In this document: positions 27,138-36,439 of the stretch, one piece after another | Layout of the letters: each line of letters starts with the position of its first letter | Numbering within the stretch: the stretch's first letter is position 1 | Origin: Clostridiaceae bacterium 14S0207 | Lineage (GTDB): Bacteria > Bacillota > Clostridia > Clostridiales > Clostridiaceae | Direction of reading: 5' to 3' | Length of the DNA stretch: 64,000 bases | NCBI GenBank assembly: GCA_003288255.1 | Contig: CP026600.1 | Location: forward strand, 1,550,001-1,614,000 | Made by a program: the position numbers and the translations under genes | Notes under the pieces: generated by a model | Databases searched by the model: none | What the model was told of the DNA's origin: nothing | Seen by the model: only the letters and a program-made list of their open reading frames with translations

Positions 27138-27596
27138 ATGTATAAATTTAATAAAAATAAAGTAAATATATTTTATGAAAAAGGTACTAAAGACATCTGC
27201 CCTATTGTTCCCAGAAGATACACCTTAACTCATTCTGATAAAACCGGCGATTTATTTATAACTATAGGAAGTAACTTTGCAACTCAAAACATAGACCTTA
27301 AACAAAGAGATGAGGTTCTAGCTAAATGGGCTCATATAAATGATAAATATATATTTTGTGTATATGTTTTAGTGGATAACGAAAATCTTAAGAATAGCGC
27401 AGAAAAAAGAAATAAAATTTTCAGGGAGGAATTACCTCTTGCAATAAAAGGTTTAGCCTATGCTGATAAGGAATTGTTTATAAATTATCCTTATTTAAAT
27501 AGCTCTCCTATATATGTATATTTCCATTCTACTAGAGAAGATCTTAACAGAATTGAATTCTCAGGTCATTTTTATGATTTTATAAAATGTCACTAA
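27138..27596 (+). CDS. staygreen (SGR) family protein
   Basis: 152 residues behind TAGGAGGAA. It matches the staygreen family from end to end: an IFYEKGT opening, PIVPRRYTLTHSDKTGDLFI, QRDEVLAKWAHI, IFREELPLAIKGLAYADKEL and a closing GHFYDFIKCH. Plant SGR removes magnesium from chlorophyll a, and some bacterial homologues have been reported to do so in vitro; a heterotrophic anaerobe has no chlorophyll, so the natural substrate here is unknown. It is soluble and stands alone, with a bidirectional terminator shared with the MATE gene. Family certain, function open. Confidence 0.88.
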   Translation: MYKFNKNKVNIFYEKGTKDICPIVPRRYTLTHSDKTGDLFITIGSNFATQNIDLKQRDEVLAKWAHINDKYIFCVYVLVDNENLKNSAEKRNKIFREELPLAIKGLAYADKELFINYPYLNSSPIYVYFHSTREDLNRIEFSGHFYDFIKCH

Positions 27597-27606
27597 ATTT
27601 TATAAT

Positions 27607-27640
27607 AAAAGACTATGCTATATTTCTTGCATAGTCTTTT
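27607..27640. terminator. bidirectional terminator
   Basis: AAAAGACTATGC / GCATAGTCTTTT, perfect 12-bp stem between the convergent staygreen and MATE genes, with A- and T-runs serving both directions. Confidence 0.8.
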
Positions 27641-27644
27641 AAAA

Positions 27645-29054
27645 TTATTCTTTTCTATGTCCTTCAAAGACATGAACATATTGAAAAGATTTTTTTATAT
27701 TTTTTCTGATAACTATATTTAGTTTGTGTATAGTTTTTCTTAAGCATATTGCAGAAACAATACATGCTATCAATTGACTTATAGGAAATGCAAGCCATAA
27801 TCCATATATAGAAAGTTTAGTTCCATAACATAATATATATACTAATGGAATAAATACTCCTATTTGTTTAAATAATGAGAAAAATAGTGCTAACTTTCCT
27901 TGTCCTAAAGATTGATAAAAATACGTGGATATAAAGTATATTCCACCTAATGGAAATAAAATTATAGTGATTCTTAAAGCTGTAATAGCACTTTTATATA
28001 CAGTACTATCATTTATAAATAAACTTATAATATTTCTTGAAAAAGCTAATTGTCCTATCCAAAATATCGTTGAAAAAGCTATTATAGTTTTTATAGCACA
28101 TATTAGCACATTTTTTAATCTATTAAACCTTAATGCACCAAAATTATAAGATACTATGGGTTGCATTCCTGTAGTAATCCCTATAACGGGAATATCCATA
28201 AATAAAGTTATTTTTGTTATTATTCCCGCTATAGTTATTCCAAGAGATCCTTGAAGATCTCCTGCTACTCTATTTAAAACTATAGACATTAATGCATCTG
28301 AAGCATCAATAACTAAGGCAGCAATTCCAATATAAACTATTTCTTTGATCAGACTAAAATCAAAATTTAAATGTCTTAACCTCAATTTATATATAGATTG
28401 TTTTCCTGTAAAATGTTTTATTACATAAATAGAAGAAAATATTTGTCCAATAACCGTAGCAATAGCGGCTCCAGTTACTCCTTTATGAAGTAAAATCACA
28501 AAAACATAATCTAATATAACATTAGTAATAGCTCCTATAATAGTAGCTTTCATGGATACCTTAGAATTCCCTGATGCTATAATTAATTCAGGAAGAACTA
28601 TTACAAAGGTATTCAAAACTCCACCTAAAAGTACAATACTTACATATTCTTTAGCATAAGATAATAACTCCTTACTACTTCCAAAAAATATCAATATAGG
28701 ATCAAGAAAAATGTAAGTAAAAACTACCATTATAAAACTAATTAATAAACATAATATAATCCCATTACCAGCCGCTTTTTTACCTTTTTCAATATCTTGA
28801 GCTCCAAAACTTCTAGCCGCTATAGATGAAGATCCCGATGCAACCATAGCAGATATGGCTAAAAATAATGTTTGTATAGGAAAAGCTATTGCCAAGGCGC
28901 CGATTCCTGTAGTTCCAATGGCTTTACCTAAAAAAATTGTATCAATAACGTTGTATAATTGTGCTACCATTAATGAAATTGTAGCTGGAACTGAAAGTTT
29001 AAATAATAACTTATTTACCTTTTCCGTCCCTAAATTAATATTCTCAGTTTGCAT
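27645..29054 (-). CDS. MATE-family multidrug/cation efflux transporter
   Basis: 469 residues from ATG 29054, five bases after GGTGG. It has about twelve membrane helices in two homologous halves. The N-terminal MATE signature is visible (VPATISLMVAQLYNVIDTIF, then GKAIGTTGIGALAIAFPIQT and ASGSSSIAARSFGAQD). Such proteins export drugs or metabolites in exchange for Na+ or H+. The substrate is not predictable. Confidence 0.9.
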   Translation of the reverse strand: MQTENINLGTEKVNKLLFKLSVPATISLMVAQLYNVIDTIFLGKAIGTTGIGALAIAFPIQTLFLAISAMVASGSSSIAARSFGAQDIEKGKKAAGNGIILCLLISFIMVVFTYIFLDPILIFFGSSKELLSYAKEYVSIVLLGGVLNTFVIVLPELIIASGNSKVSMKATIIGAITNVILDYVFVILLHKGVTGAAIATVIGQIFSSIYVIKHFTGKQSIYKLRLRHLNFDFSLIKEIVYIGIAALVIDASDALMSIVLNRVAGDLQGSLGITIAGIITKITLFMDIPVIGITTGMQPIVSYNFGALRFNRLKNVLICAIKTIIAFSTIFWIGQLAFSRNIISLFINDSTVYKSAITALRITIILFPLGGIYFISTYFYQSLGQGKLALFFSLFKQIGVFIPLVYILCYGTKLSIYGLWLAFPISQLIACIVSAICLRKTIHKLNIVIRKNIKKSFQYVHVFEGHRKE

Positions 29055-29246
29055 AAATACCACCTTTTCAAATAATCAATGTCCTTTCCACTTTTAAAAA
29101 AGATTTTTGTCATTTATCTATCCCCTTCCGTTTTTCATCTTAATATTATTATATTACTTTTTTTGTATATTCTTAACCTATAACATTGCTGACTTATATG
29201 TACAACTTTGCTATTCTTAAAATTTACATTATTTCATATAAAACAA

Positions 29247-29278
29247 AAAACGCCTTTAAGTTAATAAAGACGTTTTAA
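29247..29278 (-). terminator. intrinsic terminator after the AraC-type gene
   Basis: Stem AAAACGCCTTTA / TAAAGACGTTTT, in which the one mismatch becomes a G-U pair only in the minus-strand RNA. It lies directly after the stop at 29281. Confidence 0.65.
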
Positions 29279-29280
29279 AA

Positions 29281-31371
29281 TTAAAGTTTTATGAGTTTTA
29301 TAAGTTCTATTGCAAAAGGCTCTAAGCTTGACTTTATAGAATATATACTGCTTTCCTCTACAAATTCAAAGTTTACCTTAGGATGATTAATATTTTTTAT
29401 TAAATCTATTTCTTCAGAAGTTAATAATTGAGGTTTACCCAAACTATTCCAATTATCATATGGACAATTTTGCTCTTTTGTAAGTTCATATCTAATTAAC
29501 TTATAATTATTATCTAAATTTAGTACATTTATAGTAGTTTCTTTCCATATGTCCATACTATAAGCGTCATTAACAAAATCCATTAAATTTTTATAGTTTT
29601 TATTGCTTATTTTACTTAATTCCTTAGGACTCATGTAATTATACAAAAGTATTTCAATATCATCTTGTTTTTTAGTAACTATATATCCTTTGCCCTTGTC
29701 TAAAATTATATCTCCTAATTGACTAAAAAAAGAATATGCGAAATAAGAAGGTTTTTTTAAACCATTAGAATAGGTCAATCCTTTTTCCCCTTGAAATATA
29801 AAATTCTTTTTATTCTCTATGATTAAAGGATAATCCTCATCTACTGACTTCATAATAATATTATTTTGTCCTTTTTCTATAAATTTGTGTAAAAGATAGG
29901 CAGCCATAAAATTAGTTTCTTTTTCTAGCCCCTTTCCAATACCTTTTATATCTTTGATTAAAATTATTATATTATCATCTAGTTCTTTAATGGTATTTAC
30001 TATTTTATTTTTTATTCCTTCTTCTAAATTAAAAGGTAATTTAAAACCAAATTTAAAATCTTCACCATAGTTTTCTTTGAGATAGGTAATAACACCTTGT
30101 AATATTTCTAAAAAACATTTTTTCTGCATATCTTTAAAAGTAAATTCAATAATAGGACAAATGTTTAATTCTTTTAAAACTTTAATACTTTCATATAAAA
30201 AGTTTGAAAAATTATAGATGTCTTCTATGCTATTAAATAATGAAAAAACATCATTTAATATTCCATATTTAAAGTTTAATTTATTTTGGACTTTCTTTAA
30301 TGTATTTAATATATCTTTATTAAATACATTATGTATTTTACCTATTTCTATATAATTAAAAGCTCCATAATTTAATTTATTTTTTTCATCAAAATCTACT
30401 TGCTGTTCCAAGTCTATGTTAATAGCTTGTATTTCATCATAATTTATATTTTCTTCTTCATAATCTTCTATATAGGAAATTAAATAAGGTGTAGCCTCTT
30501 CTAAGTCTTCAATAGAATAAATTTTTAGCTTTTCTAATTCTTTTTCATCAAATTTATATTTTTTTCTAAATTGCGTTGGTGAACAATTATAATAATACTT
30601 AAAATGTTTATTAAAGTATCTTGCATGAGAAAAGCCACATTCTAGTGCTATGTCAGATATGCTTTTATTTGTATCCAATAATAATTTTATAGATTCCTCT
30701 ATTCTTGTTAAATTTAAAATCTCTTGAAATCCATATCCAAATTTATTTTTAAGTTCATGAGATAGATAATGTAAACTTAGAAACTCCTTATCTGCAATAT
30801 CCTTTAAGCTAATTTTATTCATATAATTATTATAAATATATTTAGTTATCCTATGGTATCTCTCCATTTGTAGTTCTTTTTCTTTTAAATCATTATCCTC
30901 CATAGTTAAATAATGAAATTCATTTACAAGGTGAAATAAAATAGATATTAGATTACTTTGTACTTCAATTTCATATTCTTCCTCAGATTTTATAACTTCA
31001 TAAAATATATTAGCTAAGTATCTTTTTAATACATCATATTTTTCTTCTTTTTCTTGTGACTCATTATCTGTATAGAAAAAGACATTATCAATATCTTCAT
31101 AATAATTTTTTAAAAACTTAGTATCTATATTAAAAAGAAGAACTAAGTTATCTTCCTTAGAATTAATACTATGCGCTTCATCTATATTGATTATCTCTAC
31201 TTCTCCGGATTTTAAAGTAAAACTTTCCGTATCTATGGTAACAAAAATTTTCCCTTTTAGTACATATAAAATTTCCATACAATCATGCCAATGAAATGGA
31301 TATTCTCTAAAATTTATTAAGCTTATATTAAGAGGTATTCCTCCATAAAAATTTATATATTCCCTTCTCAT
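29281..31371 (-). CDS. AraC-family regulator with glycosidase-like C-terminal domain
   Basis: 696 residues. A cupin sensor lies at about 15-110 (YPFHWHDCMEILYVLKGKIF). An AraC double helix-turn-helix follows at about 170-270 (ISLKDIADKEFLSLHYLSHE, ISDIALECGFSHARYFNKHF, SPTQFRKKYKF). The remaining 400 residues resemble the TIM-barrel plus beta-sandwich of GH39-type xylosidases (GAFNYIEIGK, CPIIEFTFKDM). Regulators of this build usually sense carbohydrates. No sugar-use genes adjoin it, so the target is unknown. Confidence 0.78.
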   Translation of the reverse strand: MRREYINFYGGIPLNISLINFREYPFHWHDCMEILYVLKGKIFVTIDTESFTLKSGEVEIINIDEAHSINSKEDNLVLLFNIDTKFLKNYYEDIDNVFFYTDNESQEKEEKYDVLKRYLANIFYEVIKSEEEYEIEVQSNLISILFHLVNEFHYLTMEDNDLKEKELQMERYHRITKYIYNNYMNKISLKDIADKEFLSLHYLSHELKNKFGYGFQEILNLTRIEESIKLLLDTNKSISDIALECGFSHARYFNKHFKYYYNCSPTQFRKKYKFDEKELEKLKIYSIEDLEEATPYLISYIEDYEEENINYDEIQAINIDLEQQVDFDEKNKLNYGAFNYIEIGKIHNVFNKDILNTLKKVQNKLNFKYGILNDVFSLFNSIEDIYNFSNFLYESIKVLKELNICPIIEFTFKDMQKKCFLEILQGVITYLKENYGEDFKFGFKLPFNLEEGIKNKIVNTIKELDDNIIILIKDIKGIGKGLEKETNFMAAYLLHKFIEKGQNNIIMKSVDEDYPLIIENKKNFIFQGEKGLTYSNGLKKPSYFAYSFFSQLGDIILDKGKGYIVTKKQDDIEILLYNYMSPKELSKISNKNYKNLMDFVNDAYSMDIWKETTINVLNLDNNYKLIRYELTKEQNCPYDNWNSLGKPQLLTSEEIDLIKNINHPKVNFEFVEESSIYSIKSSLEPFAIELIKLIKL

Positions 31372-31468
31372 ATTTTACTCCTTAGTTTAACCTATATTCT
31401 TTATTATTTTACTATATAATTATATTATAAATCTAATACCTAATATTTTCTTTCATAAATTTTAATTT

Positions 31469-31669
31469 TTATGGAATAGGCCCTTGTTCTGCATTTATAT
31501 TAGCTCCCAAATTAATAGAAAGTATGGCTAAAACGTTACTTCCTGTAAGTGCTAAAAAGTTCCCTATTATTCTTAGATCATCATTTTGTTTATCTTCAGC
31601 TATTATTAAGGCTGCTATATTTGCTAAAATCACAAGTTCTCTTCCCGTCAACCTAGGTAACTTTTCCAT
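31469..31669 (-). CDS. small conserved-looking protein
   Basis: 66 residues; ATG 31669 follows AGAGGTGA, while an upstream ATG (31699) has no site. Helical, mildly hydrophobic (ELVILANIAALIIAEDKQND, then LRIIGNFLALTGSNVLAILS), ending in INAEQGPIP. It resembles small uncharacterised clostridial proteins of this length. Function unknown. Confidence 0.6.
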   Translation of the reverse strand: MEKLPRLTGRELVILANIAALIIAEDKQNDDLRIIGNFLALTGSNVLAILSINLGANINAEQGPIP

Positions 31670-31800
31670 ATATATCACCTCTAAGATATTATATTGCATA
31701 TTTTATCTAATTATTATTTAAAATTTATTTTTATTATATAAACTTTACTTTTTATTTTCATAAAACATTATTAAAATATATAATATCTTTATACAAAAAA

Positions 31801-31827
31801 TAGATAGGTAATATACTTACCTATCTA
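31801..31827 (-). terminator. terminator after the AbgT gene
   Basis: Perfect 11-bp stem TAGATAGGTAA / TTACCTATCTA with a five-base loop, 13 bases past the stop at 31840. Confidence 0.65.
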
Positions 31828-31839
31828 CAAATTTTAATT

Positions 31840-33405
31840 TTATATGTGTATTGGAGAGCCTGGTCCTATAGGTAATCCTGTTTTATACCATACCATAAGT
31901 AATATACTCCAGAATATTAAGAAGAATATGGAATATGGAAGCATAGTAGAAATTAATGTTCCTATTCCAGTATCCTCATCATATTTTTCTGCAAATGAAA
32001 CAATCAATGCAAAATAAGACATTAATGGGGTTATTATATTAGTACAAGAATCTCCTATTCTATAAGCAACTTGAGTAAACTCTGGTGAGAAATGCAATCC
32101 CATAAACATAGGTACAAAAATAGGTGCCATAATAGCCCATTTAGCTGAAGCTGAACCCATAAATAAGTTTATAAATGCAGATAATATAACAAATGCAATT
32201 ATAAGAGGTACTCCTGTAAATCCAGTAGACTTCAAAAATTCAGCACCTTTAAAAGCTATTATTGTTCCTAAATTAGTATGAGCAAAGTAAGCTACAAATT
32301 GAGATGCTGTAAATACTAATACAAGATATCCTCCCATTTTTCCCATAGATTTTCCTAAAGAATTAGCTATATCTTTATTTGACTTTATAGTTCCTACAAC
32401 TTTCCCATAAGCCACTGCTGGTATAAAGAAAAATAATGTAATAATAGGAACTATAGAATTCATAAATGGAGTATGTCCAATAATTTTATGTGTTTTTGAA
32501 TCTCTTAAAATTCCGTTTGTTGGAACAACAAGAAGCAATATAATTGCCATAAAAATAAAGAATCCTATCCTTGCTGATTTTAATCCCTTATTCTCTTTCT
32601 CTGTAATAACCATCATGTCTTCTTGATCAATTTGTTGATTACATTTTCCAAGCCTAGGTTCTACTATTCTTTCTGTAACAAAAGTACCCACAAACATAAT
32701 TAAAAAAGTTGATACTATCATAAAATACCAATTGGCTGTAGGTGCAACCTTGTAACCTGTATCAACAAGTTTTGCTGCTTCTGTACTAATTCCTCCTAAT
32801 AATGGGTCTGTAGTACCTATTAATAAGTTTGCACTAAATCCACCTGATACACCTGCAAAAGCTGCAGCCATCCCAGCCAGCGGATGTCTACCAAAACTTA
32901 AAAACACCATAGCCCCTAAAGGTATTAATACTATATATCCTGCATCTGATGCAATATTAGACATTACACCTAATAAAACAATTATCATTGTAACAAATTT
33001 TTTAGGTGCCTTTAATACAGATTTTTTTAATATAGCTTGTATAAGTCCAGTTTCTTCTGCAAGACCAACCCCTAGCATTGCAACAAGTACAGTTCCTAAT
33101 GGAGCAAATCCTGTAAAATTATCTACAGCACTTGTAAACATATATCTTATTCCATCCGGAGTAAGTAAGCTTACAGCTTTAACATTAACAAGTTTTGTTC
33201 CTCCCTTTACTTTATCCACTAAATTAGCATTAATATTTACCCCCATTTTAGCACAAATATGAGATATTATAATTAATAATAGGCATAATACCACAAATAT
33301 TGCAGCTGGGTGAGGCATCTTATTACCTACTCTTTCAACCCAGTCAAGAAATTTTTGAAAACCACCCCTCTTAACGTTTTCTTTCACTTGTTTAGTTTTT
33401 GACAT
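31840..33405 (-). CDS. abgT: AbgT-family transporter
   Basis: 521 residues, about eleven membrane helices. Family features include the N-terminal FLDWVERVGNKMPHPAAIFV, PLGTVLVAMLGVGLAEETGL, FAGVSGGFSANLLIGTTDPL, MGSASAKWAIMAPIFVPMFM and the C-terminal GLPIGPG. AbgT imports p-aminobenzoyl-glutamate in E. coli, and relatives (MtrF type) export antimetabolites. Direction and substrate here are open; no aminobenzoyl-glutamate hydrolase gene is adjacent. Confidence 0.9.
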   Translation of the reverse strand: MSKTKQVKENVKRGGFQKFLDWVERVGNKMPHPAAIFVVLCLLLIIISHICAKMGVNINANLVDKVKGGTKLVNVKAVSLLTPDGIRYMFTSAVDNFTGFAPLGTVLVAMLGVGLAEETGLIQAILKKSVLKAPKKFVTMIIVLLGVMSNIASDAGYIVLIPLGAMVFLSFGRHPLAGMAAAFAGVSGGFSANLLIGTTDPLLGGISTEAAKLVDTGYKVAPTANWYFMIVSTFLIMFVGTFVTERIVEPRLGKCNQQIDQEDMMVITEKENKGLKSARIGFFIFMAIILLLVVPTNGILRDSKTHKIIGHTPFMNSIVPIITLFFFIPAVAYGKVVGTIKSNKDIANSLGKSMGKMGGYLVLVFTASQFVAYFAHTNLGTIIAFKGAEFLKSTGFTGVPLIIAFVILSAFINLFMGSASAKWAIMAPIFVPMFMGLHFSPEFTQVAYRIGDSCTNIITPLMSYFALIVSFAEKYDEDTGIGTLISTMLPYSIFFLIFWSILLMVWYKTGLPIGPGSPIHI

Positions 33406-34025
33406 TTAATCCTTCCTTTCTTAAATTTCATTCCCCACAATAATTTTAGTTTTTCAAACCTTTTTAAAAGTTTAGCATATTTATTCTTTTTACGCAATGA
33501 ATATTTTTAAATTTTCAAATTATTTTAATTTTTTAAACTTCTACTTTTTGAATTTTTATCTATTATTTTCTTTATTTTTTCTAATTTATATGGTAGTATT
33601 GAACATTTTTATAAACTTACTAATTAATTATTTATAATTTACTATTTAAATCTGAATAATAAATAAAATTGTACATGAATAATTATGCATAATTTTTAAA
33701 TAAAAAAGCCTATTCTTTACCTAGCCATTGCTGATATATGGTTTTTCAATATATTTTTTTACAAAAAGTTTCTTTACAAAACCAAACTTTAATAACGTTT
33801 AAAACAATTTTATTATAATATAAAAATATATACAAATTTCGCAAAAATAACAAAAAATCCTTAAACAAAAATTCAAAATTTTTATTTAAAACTTTATTAT
33901 TTATATATGTGATTAAACTATCAATAACATATATAACATTCTTTTATTATTACTTATAATACATTTTTTAATATGTACACTGTTTATTTTGTAACTATAC
34001 TAAATATTAATATGTTTTCTACTCT
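33406..34025. other. 620-base intergenic region without a gene
   Basis: Very AT-rich. It holds the ribosome binding site and presumed promoter of the AbgT gene at its left end. I see no open frame of note, no RNA gene and no convincing riboswitch. Confidence 0.5.
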
Positions 34026-34077
34026 AAAAAAGCTATCTCTAAATAAAAAAATATTTTTTATAAGAGATAGCTTTTTT
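34026..34077 (-). terminator. intrinsic terminator after the radical SAM gene
   Basis: AAAAAAGCTATCTCT / AGAGATAGCTTTTTT, perfect 15-bp stem followed by a T-run, ending at the stop of the gene that begins at 34082. Confidence 0.8.
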
Positions 34078-34081
34078 AATA

Positions 34082-35467
34082 TTAGCCTTTTGACATTTTA
34101 TAATTACCTGTATTATTAAATTGTTCTTTAAATGCTTTTTCCGCATATGGCTTAAATTCCTCTGATAGCTTGTCTAATTTCTTCATAAATACAGGATCAG
34201 TTACCATTAAATTGGCACTTGGATGGGTTCCTTTAGCCCCTGTTACCTTTACAATTTCCCTAATTTGCTTTGGATTATCTATCATAGGGCAAGGCATTAA
34301 TAAATTTTTATTATATGGTTGTCTATTTCTCAATTCTTTAAAATATGATGTTTTAAAAGCTTCACCTAAAGGTTTTCCTTTAACATTGTCAGTTGCAAAA
34401 TGTGAAAAAATACATGGTTCTAAATCTTCTTTTGAATTAATATGACAATAATATTTTCCTGCTATACATCCTCCAACATATGGAGCATCGTTAAAGAAAT
34501 CTATGGTAAACATTTTTTTAGTAGTTCTAATTTTTCTTGTTCTTTCTCCTAAACGTAAACGTTGTTCTGGAGTCAACATTAAATCCATATCTTGAATTGG
34601 ATTATCGCCTACTGGCATAAACATAAAATACCAGATCATTCTAGCGCCTTTGTCTATTAGCATATCTGTGAATTTATCTGAAGTAACTATATCTATGTTA
34701 TTTCTACTTGTAGCTGAAGATACTCCAAAAGGTACACCAGCTTTTTTCAAGAGTTCCATTCCTTTCATAACTGAATCAAAAACGCCAGGAGCTCTACGTG
34801 CATCTGTTTCTTCTTTAAATCCTTCTAAAGAAAACATAGGCATTACATTACCCAACTTAGCCAATTTATTTACTATGTTCTCATTAAATAACGTCCCATT
34901 TGTAAATGGAGTAAAATATACATCATTATATTTTTCATATATATCTAACATATAGTCATTAAAAAAAGGTTCTCCTCCTAAAATAACTATATAATAAATC
35001 CCTAAATCTCTAGCTTCTTTTACTATTCTGTCCACTTCTTCTAAAGGAATATCGTCTTTTTTACTATAATTAGCAGCATAACATCCTTTACACCTTAAAT
35101 TACATCTCATTGATGGACTCATCAAAATTGTAAAAGGTATTTTTGTATTATATTTTTCTCCTTGTTTTTCCCTTTTAGGAATACCATACCACATAGCATT
35201 TCCAACAAAATTTGAAAAGAATTTCTTTAAACAGTTTTTATTTGTATTAAGAAGTATATCCTGAATATATTCATGTATCGATGGCATTTCTTCATAATAT
35301 TTTTGAACATTATCTATTCTTTGCTTTGAAAATTCATCTTTTACACCTTTACGAATAATGGCAAAGATTTTATCTACATTTTTTTCAGGATTTTTTTCTA
35401 ATAATTCAACTCCAGCTTTAATTATAGCTTCTTTTGTCCCTTTTTCTAATGTATCCTTAATGCCCAT
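34082..35467 (-). CDS. radical SAM protein with C-terminal cysteines, orphan
   Basis: 461 residues, AGAGGTGA upstream. A helical N-terminal domain of about 115 residues is followed by the radical SAM core with MRCNLRCKGCYAANYS (the CxxxCxxC ligands of the SAM cluster) and VILGGEPFF. Further cysteines (GGCIAGKYYCHIN, LEPCIFSHF, LMPCPMIDNP) form a SPASM/twitch-like pattern for additional iron-sulfur clusters. Related enzymes modify peptides, make heme d1 or heme, or act as sulfatase maturases. No substrate gene is adjacent, so the job is unknown. Confidence 0.8.
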   Translation of the reverse strand: MGIKDTLEKGTKEAIIKAGVELLEKNPEKNVDKIFAIIRKGVKDEFSKQRIDNVQKYYEEMPSIHEYIQDILLNTNKNCLKKFFSNFVGNAMWYGIPKREKQGEKYNTKIPFTILMSPSMRCNLRCKGCYAANYSKKDDIPLEEVDRIVKEARDLGIYYIVILGGEPFFNDYMLDIYEKYNDVYFTPFTNGTLFNENIVNKLAKLGNVMPMFSLEGFKEETDARRAPGVFDSVMKGMELLKKAGVPFGVSSATSRNNIDIVTSDKFTDMLIDKGARMIWYFMFMPVGDNPIQDMDLMLTPEQRLRLGERTRKIRTTKKMFTIDFFNDAPYVGGCIAGKYYCHINSKEDLEPCIFSHFATDNVKGKPLGEAFKTSYFKELRNRQPYNKNLLMPCPMIDNPKQIREIVKVTGAKGTHPSANLMVTDPVFMKKLDKLSEEFKPYAEKAFKEQFNNTGNYKMSKG

Positions 35468-35925
35468 AAAATCACCTCTTTTATAATATTAATAAGACTT
35501 ACTGTATTATAATTCTTATCATTTTATAACCCATCAAGTATAATTCTTTTCATTACTAATTATAACATATATTTTATTTATTTACATTTAAGTTAATTAT
35601 ATTATGTTACCTCAAAAATTAAATTCTTATTCATTGTTATGAAATTTTATAAAGAATTATAACTATAGCAAATAATTCTAAAATTACATTCTATGAATAA
35701 AATTAAACTCTTTTATGCTTTTAAATAAAATTTTATTTATAAAAAGAAACATGATGTTACAAATCATTATATTATCATTTTTTCAATTGTCAACCTATTC
35801 ATAATTTTATTAACATTATATTAATATCTCTTTATTTTAATGTTAAATAAAATTTTTAATAATTATCTTAATTTATAAAACACTACTTTATATAAGTTTA
35901 ATTTTACATATGTATAAGTTTTCTA
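35468..35925. other. intergenic region without a recognised gene
   Basis: Roughly 460 AT-rich bases between the radical SAM start and an ABC-transporter remnant. Only promoter-like AT sequence is visible. Confidence 0.45.
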
Positions 35926-36244
35926 ATGATATTTTTAGCTGGTTTGGGATTACTTGGAGCTATACGCAGTGTAATTTTTTTCTACAACTGTATTCCAAAA
36001 CTTTTAAACCAACTTAAGATAACATACTTTTGGTAAAACACAAGATAATTTAGATTCCATTAATACTTTAATTAATGAAAATTTAAATTGTAAAAAAACT
36101 AAAATATTAGTTTTAGATGATAGCACTTCTAAACTAGATGCTAAATTAGAAGAATCACTAAAAAATCTATTAATGGATAAAGAGGTTTTTATTAGTCTCT
36201 GTATACTACTCGATTTAGTCTTTCTTAAAGTTTTAAATTTCTAA
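35926..36244 (+). pseudogene. ABC-transporter remnant
   Basis: Two short frames of a decayed gene. The first, from 35926, reads MIFLAGLGLLGAIRSVIFFY, resembling a membrane segment. The second, 36032-36244, keeps a Walker B and D-loop (TKILVLDDSTSKLDAKLEES) typical of ABC exporters. No Walker A or signature motif remains. The link between the first frame and the ABC half is inferred from adjacency. Confidence 0.5.
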
Positions 36245-36303
36245 ATTTAATTACAAATTTGAAAAAGGTGTATTTTACATTAAAACTATGTATAATATTT
36301 ATA

Positions 36304-36313
36304 TTGTATACAA
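36304..36313. promoter_or_regulatory. palindromic operator 1 upstream of eutL
   Basis: TTGTATACAA, a perfect 10-bp palindrome; a near copy lies at 36350-36359, 46 bases away centre to centre. Confidence 0.5.
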
Positions 36314-36349
36314 ATTTATATTTATACTATATATGGATTTTTATTAATA

Positions 36350-36359
36350 TTGTGTACAA
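36350..36359. promoter_or_regulatory. palindromic operator 2 upstream of eutL
   Basis: TTGTGTACAA, one base off the palindrome at 36304-36313; the wider match is ATATTGT(A/G)TACAAA. The pair sits 80-135 bases before the eutL start. The form recalls GntR-type sites. Confidence 0.5.
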
Positions 36360-36439
36360 ATCACATCGTGCATAGTTTTATATTTTTAAATCATAAATTG
36401 GCTATTTTATATAGAAATTTAACTTAGGAGATAAAATAA

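Noticed and set aside
33406..34025. Possible riboswitch or small RNA in the long gap upstream of the AbgT gene
   Set aside because: Only AT-rich sequence and an imperfect hairpin are visible; no known aptamer core could be recognised.
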